DNA of 64,000 nt from the NCBI GenBank assembly GCA_023539445.1, contig JAKCEW010000002.1, positions 62,001 through 126,000 on the forward strand, read 5' to 3'. A program made the position numbers and the translations under genes. Position 1 is the stretch's first letter. The number at the start of each line of letters is the position of its first letter. The notes beneath the pieces are model-generated. The model ran no database searches, was not told the origin of the DNA, and saw only the letters and a list, made by a program, of their open reading frames with translations. Of this stretch, positions 60,517 to 64,000 are shown in pieces. The stretch comes from Candidatus Terraquivivens yellowstonensis. GTDB taxonomy: Archaea > Thermoproteota > Nitrososphaeria_A > Caldarchaeales > Wolframiiraptoraceae.

Positions 60517-62501
60517 GATTTTCGTCCCTTTCTCCCCCCTATCTTTATTGCTGATACGACAGAAGCTACGGCGGCTATAACGATTAAGACGGCGGCAATA
60601 TACCAGACAACATTATCGGTCAGATTGATACCTGTTTTTTCTTGAGGTTGCGGCCAGCTGCTCGTAATTACCACGTCATGTACAAACGTCTTCGAAAGGT
60701 TGTTCCTTAGCGTATCTTTGTATTCGATCAAGATTTTTACTGGTATAACACCGGGCGTGAGGTTTCCTACGACAGCTATCGGCAGATTAAACATCAACGG
60801 GGCATTGGGGTTCACATCACCGAGGTAAACGGACCTCAGCGGGCGTATAACATTGTTAGTATCAACCAACAAAATTCTCGTAAAGAATGCCGGTTCGTTT
60901 CCTTCATTTAACAACCTTCCAACAATGTATGGCTGCCTGTGTATGACCTCAAAGCTTAGGTCCTGAAGTTTTAAGTCTATTATGCCCTTAACATAGTATC
61001 CAAGCTTATAACTTTCTGTTTTTGTTACGCCCTGCCAATCCATGTACTCGACATTCACGTTTATGTACGTCGAGTATCCAACGGTGGATAGTTTTTCAAA
61101 AGTCTGCTCTGAGACAAAGATCAGAGCGTTTAGCTCAATTTCCTCGTCTGGACGTATTTCTTTGAAATATTCTCTGGCGCCCTCCAGCAGGGTTAACCAA
61201 CTGGTTGTGGATTCCAAAGTTATCGATACGTCTTTTAGTGTATATGGTTTCAAATTCTTTATGAATATGCTCACGTTGTTTATAGAACCGGAAGTTAAGT
61301 ATGTCTCCGATGTTATTTTGAATGCTTTAGAAAGTGGCTGGTCTGCAACCCTTATACCTATTGTTCTGATCGCCTCGTAGGAGTTATTGTAAGCATCGCG
61401 ATATGACAGTTTCAACGAGAGTAGGAAAGACTTGCCAGAAGCCATTTGGCTGGCGAATAACTCAAACTCAAGCGGTTGTTCCTCTCCGGGGTTTAACTCG
61501 TTCAAGCTCCACCTGCCAGTTTTTCCAACGAATGTGAGAAATGCTGGCTCGCTTTGCGGAAGCACCAGCTCAGTCTCTACAGAGTAAGCAGCCTCTGTCC
61601 CCTCGTTCCGAATGAGCATTCTTAGCTGGTTTACCGTCGTAGGTGATAGTAGATCGTTATCAAGCGCTACCTCGATCCTTATCCTCTCAGTTATCTGTGT
61701 GCCTATGCGGAACATGGCGTTGTATTGAAGCCTCTTTTGTTGTCCATAGGAGTCTAGATATATGATTTCTATCGGTATGCGTAGGGCTTTGTTTGCGGCA
61801 TAGCTTTCTATCTGTAGCAATACGGGTAACGTCACATCGGTGCCCGGTGGTATTCTGCTAAATTGCCAAAAGCGTTTTGTATCAACTAAGGTCACACCGG
61901 GTATGTCGGGGTCTCCTAACGAAATCATTACGTTATACATGTCCGCAGTGCCGTCGTTGGAGATTATGATCTTGGCCTCGTTTGGCATTCCTGGTATCAA
62001 AGATTTGTACTCTGCCTTGACTGAGGCTAGACTCTTTCCAGTGACTCTTATATCAAAGTAAACATATGATGAGGACATGACAAGGTCTTTTTCATCTTCA
62101 TCATAGTACTTATAGTATACGACCGCGTATGCTTTGTAGAGGCCTGGTTTTACCTCATCAGATATATCGATGAGATAGCGGAGTGTGAAGGACCTTCCGC
62201 TTGGCACGGGGTCTGCATAAGTGGCCTCGCGGGTAAGTCTAGACCTCGTTAAAGAATCCATAAACCCTTCAGGAAGGACGAGATAACCCCTTACACCTAT
62301 TATCTGTTCTTTTCTCGCATTAACCATCTGTAAAATCAATGGTACGTTTTTATCGCCTGCGTTAACTTCGATCTTGTTGTTTAGGTCGCCCCAGAACGCA
62401 TCCACGGCTATTATGTTCTCTGAGTGTACGCTTACCAAATTTATAAGTACAAGCACAAATGTTATTGAGAATAACGTTAAAAGGATTCTATGATTTTTCA
62501 T
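60483..62501 (-). CDS. Secreted/anchored protein with Ig-like repeats (COG1361-like)
   Basis: 672 residues. N-terminal signal sequence (RILLTLFSITFVLVLINLVS), then several beta-rich CARDB/NEW3-like units with the recurring pattern of an N-terminal NDGTA, NEGTEA or NEGNEPAF turn (near 182, 298 and 552), and a C-terminal anchor helix VVWYIAAVLIVIAAVASVV with the basic tail KIGGRKGRK. It is likely outside the cell and could act as the extracytoplasmic partner of the MacB-like permease. It overlaps both neighbours: the ATPase end by 14 bases and the permease frame. Confidence 0.82.
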   Translation of the reverse strand: MKNHRILLTLFSITFVLVLINLVSVHSENIIAVDAFWGDLNNKIEVNAGDKNVPLILQMVNARKEQIIGVRGYLVLPEGFMDSLTRSRLTREATYADPVPSGRSFTLRYLIDISDEVKPGLYKAYAVVYYKYYDEDEKDLVMSSSYVYFDIRVTGKSLASVKAEYKSLIPGMPNEAKIIISNDGTADMYNVMISLGDPDIPGVTLVDTKRFWQFSRIPPGTDVTLPVLLQIESYAANKALRIPIEIIYLDSYGQQKRLQYNAMFRIGTQITERIRIEVALDNDLLSPTTVNQLRMLIRNEGTEAAYSVETELVLPQSEPAFLTFVGKTGRWSLNELNPGEEQPLEFELFASQMASGKSFLLSLKLSYRDAYNNSYEAIRTIGIRVADQPLSKAFKITSETYLTSGSINNVSIFIKNLKPYTLKDVSITLESTTSWLTLLEGAREYFKEIRPDEEIELNALIFVSEQTFEKLSTVGYSTYINVNVEYMDWQGVTKTESYKLGYYVKGIIDLKLQDLSFEVIHRQPYIVGRLLNEGNEPAFFTRILLVDTNNVIRPLRSVYLGDVNPNAPLMFNLPIAVVGNLTPGVIPVKILIEYKDTLRNNLSKTFVHDVVITSSWPQPQEKTGINLTDNVVWYIAAVLIVIAAVASVVSAIKIGGRKGRKSSIQSGTPSAA

Positions 62502-63183
62502 AAACCATCCCGTCCCTCAACCTGATTATTCGATCAGCAGACTCTGCTATCTCCATGTTATGGGTTACCACCACAACAGTGGACCCGTATCTTCTATTTA
62601 TATCTTTTATCACATTCACGACACCTTCTGCAGACTTTGAGTCAAGGTTGCCAGTAGGCTCGTCACATAGTAGAATTTTCGGGTTGGTCACTATAGCTCT
62701 TGCTATAGCTACGCGTTGCTGTTCACCTCCGCTCAGCTCCGTGGGCTTGTTGTTATACTTTGATGCTAGCCCAACTAGGTCGAGCGCCCTGATCGCTAAC
62801 TTCTCCCTTTCGTCTGAAGGAACACCCCTTAGCATTAAAGGAAGTTCTACATTTTGTTTGGCGGTTAATCTGGGTATTAGGTTGTACGCTTGAAATACAA
62901 AACCTATGGTTTTGTTCCTTAATTTGCTCAGCTCGGTATCATTTAACTCTGAAATGTCTACTCCGTCTATGAAGACTTTGCCCTTGGTCGGTCTATCTAA
63001 AGCACCGGCTATATGAAGTAAGGTAGATTTTCCGCTACCGCTCGGTCCAACAACCGCGACGAACTCGCCGCTTTCAATATATAGTGTGACACCCCGCAAT
63101 GCTGGAAACTCGATATTCCCCATCCGATAAATTTTCCAGACATCCTCGAACCTGATGGCATACGTCTTCGTATTCATGCCCAT
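62488..63183 (-). CDS. ABC transporter ATPase, MacB/LolD type
   Basis: 231 residues from ATG 63183 (63177 also possible). Walker A GPSGSGKSTLLH near residue 40, Q-loop FVFQAYNLIPRLTA, signature ELSGGEQQRVAIARA, Walker B LLCDEPTGNLDSKS and the H-loop VVTHNMEIAE. The sequence after Walker B and the VFQAYNL segment match the lipoprotein-release/MacB group. First gene of a three-gene unit with the Ig-like protein and permease. Confidence 0.94.
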   Translation of the reverse strand: MGMNTKTYAIRFEDVWKIYRMGNIEFPALRGVTLYIESGEFVAVVGPSGSGKSTLLHIAGALDRPTKGKVFIDGVDISELNDTELSKLRNKTIGFVFQAYNLIPRLTAKQNVELPLMLRGVPSDEREKLAIRALDLVGLASKYNNKPTELSGGEQQRVAIARAIVTNPKILLCDEPTGNLDSKSAEGVVNVIKDINRRYGSTVVVVTHNMEIAESADRIIRLRDGMVYEKS

Positions 63184-63202
63184 GAAAATGCGCAACGATA
63201 AC

Positions 63203-63210
63203 AATATAAA
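63203..63210. promoter_or_regulatory. Shared divergent TATA element
   Basis: AATATAAA on plus, TTTATATT on minus. Its centre is about 30 bases from HtrA ATG 63237 and about 24-30 bases from the ABC ATPase ATGs (63183/63177). Both genes would have near-leaderless messages from the one AT block. Confidence 0.45.
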
Positions 63211-63236
63211 GGTATACAGTTCTACAAAAGAATGGC

Positions 63237-64000
63237 ATGGTTGTAATAGATGAAGATGCTGTAACTTCCGTGGTAGAAAAAGTTATGCCCTCCGTGGTAA
63301 ACGTTAGCACGATCCACTTTCTTCAAGTATCTCCCTTTGAAATTGCGCCTGTAAGCGGTGTGGGCTCGGGAATAGTGTTTGATTCAAACGGGTACATTAT
63401 AACTAATGCGCATGTAGTCGAAGCGGCTCAAAGAATAAACGTTACGCTACACAACGGAGAGGTCCTGACTGGTGAAGTTATCGGCAAAGACATCATGACG
63501 GACATCGCTCTCATAAAGGTTGATAGAAAAGGTCTACAGGCGGCTAGGTTAGGGGATTCTTCGAAACTTAAAGTTGGACAATTCGTCATAGCTATAGGGA
63601 ACCCATTTGGTTTGGCAGGCGGTCCTACAGTAACCGTGGGCGTGATCAGCGCGCTAAACAGAAACATACAGACACGCTTTGGTTTGATGGAAGGCCTTGT
63701 TCAGACGGATGCTGCCATAAATCCGGGCAATAGCGGGGGGCCCCTGATAAACTTAGCGGGCGAAGTTATAGCGATTACAACTGCCATAATACCATTTGCC
63801 CAAGGTATTGGATTCGCAATACCGATAAATACTGTGAAGAGAGTGGCCGAAGATATAGTTACAGTAGGTTACGTTAGAAGACCGTGGCTCGGCATAGTAG
63901 GTGTCTCCCTTAATCCTGCGATATCAACATACTACAACTTCCCGGTTGATGAAGGTGTTATGGTTTATAGAGTTGCGCCGAATAGTCCAGCCCACCTAGC
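63237..64000 (+). CDS. HtrA/DegP-type serine protease (3' end cut)
   Basis: 254 complete codons in view, still open at the window edge. Trypsin-fold protease with the triad H59 (YIITNAHVVE), D89 (MTDIALIKVD) and S166 (INPGNSGGPL), followed by GFAIPINTVKRVAEDI and the start of a PDZ domain (VRRPWLGIVGVSL, then APNSPAHL). There is no signal peptide or membrane helix: ATG 63237 begins MVVIDEDAVTSVVEKVMP, so this copy looks cytoplasmic. ATG 63232 is followed by a stop and is excluded. Confidence 0.94.
   Translation, partial: MVVIDEDAVTSVVEKVMPSVVNVSTIHFLQVSPFEIAPVSGVGSGIVFDSNGYIITNAHVVEAAQRINVTLHNGEVLTGEVIGKDIMTDIALIKVDRKGLQAARLGDSSKLKVGQFVIAIGNPFGLAGGPTVTVGVISALNRNIQTRFGLMEGLVQTDAAINPGNSGGPLINLAGEVIAITTAIIPFAQGIGFAIPINTVKRVAEDIVTVGYVRRPWLGIVGVSLNPAISTYYNFPVDEGVMVYRVAPNSPAHL

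Noticed and set aside
1..64000. CRISPR arrays, insertion sequences, prophage or defence islands
   Set aside because: No spaced direct repeats, transposase, integrase, Cas or restriction genes were seen on either strand; the content is core genome throughout.

Overview
The window is core chromosome of an archaeon, most likely a TACK-superphylum lineage outside the classical Crenarchaeota (Aigarchaeota/Caldarchaeales, Korarchaeota or Bathyarchaeota-like). Euryarchaeal-type replication and condensation genes (DNA polymerase D large subunit, Smc-ScpA-ScpB) sit beside genes typical of Crenarchaeota and relatives (eL14, eL34, eS30, Elf1, TFE-beta, a spliced cbf5). Translation starts are often GTG or TTG and preceded by GGTGA-type Shine-Dalgarno sites. 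Many first genes have a TATA box about 25-30 bases before the start codon, so they are leaderless or nearly so. G+C looks like the low to mid 40s by eye (not counted). I see no transposase, integrase, CRISPR array or prophage. No gene-free stretch exceeds 300 bases; the longest are about 225 bases (24680-24905) and 200 bases (54201-54399), and both look like promoter regions.

Layout. 1-3447: rpoD(end)-L18e-L13-S9-rpoN-enolase-S2. 3501-11963: MEMO1, an unknown gene, then a nearly complete archaeal mevalonate block (mevalonate kinase, class II HMG-CoA reductase, HMG-CoA synthase, thiolase, DUF35, isopentenyl phosphate kinase, type 2 IPP isomerase). 11978-13705 (minus): glutamyl-tRNA synthetase. 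13832-17727: L7Ae-S28e-L24e-NDK, then eIF2-gamma-PIN-rpoE-spt4. 17764-23202: Taw2, MarC, two convergent radical SAM genes and an MFS transporter. 23246-24679 (minus): eL14-Cbf5-tRNA-Ser. 24906-26137: MobB and CMP kinase. 26174-30715 (minus): PolD large subunit, GGGP synthase, Elf1. 30860-32705: an RNase H-fold protein and a Clp1-type RNA kinase. 32702-37391 (minus): L15-SecY-EMC3-L34e-small membrane protein-PriS-GINS. 37462-42103: aconitase, MscS, PurB and a short eS30 gene. 42195-46518: Nop5-fibrillarin-RNase HII-THEP1-Trm1. 46542-54200 (minus): Smc-ScpA-ScpB-S8e-SRP19-Gar1-TFB and TFE-beta-RlmE. 54400-59232: PepQ, cis-prenyltransferase, DUF373, a coiled-coil protein and a GPN GTPase. 59293-64000: a MacB-like ABC system with a large extracytoplasmic partner, divergent from an HtrA-type protease cut by the window end.

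The genes are mostly translation, transcription, RNA modification, replication and isoprenoid lipid synthesis. RNA modification machinery recurs (L7Ae, Nop5, fibrillarin, Cbf5, Gar1, Trm1, Taw2, RlmE), and lipid synthesis runs from acetyl-CoA to IPP/DMAPP, with GGGP synthase and a cis-prenyltransferase further along.

The main surprises are these. (1) cbf5 is interrupted by a 20-base insert that folds into a textbook bulge-helix-bulge splice motif; removing it restores the catalytic loop. (2) Four genes (priS, scpA, an MFS transporter, a MacB-like permease) have clear N-terminal coding sequence upstream of any ATG/GTG/TTG, suggesting CTG/ATT-type starts or a small set of recoding events or errors. 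(3) The HMG-CoA reductase is the bacterial-like class II enzyme. (4) A 55-residue eS30 gene lies antisense to the end of purB. (5) The L7Ae start codon lies inside a possible L7Ae-binding kink-turn motif.
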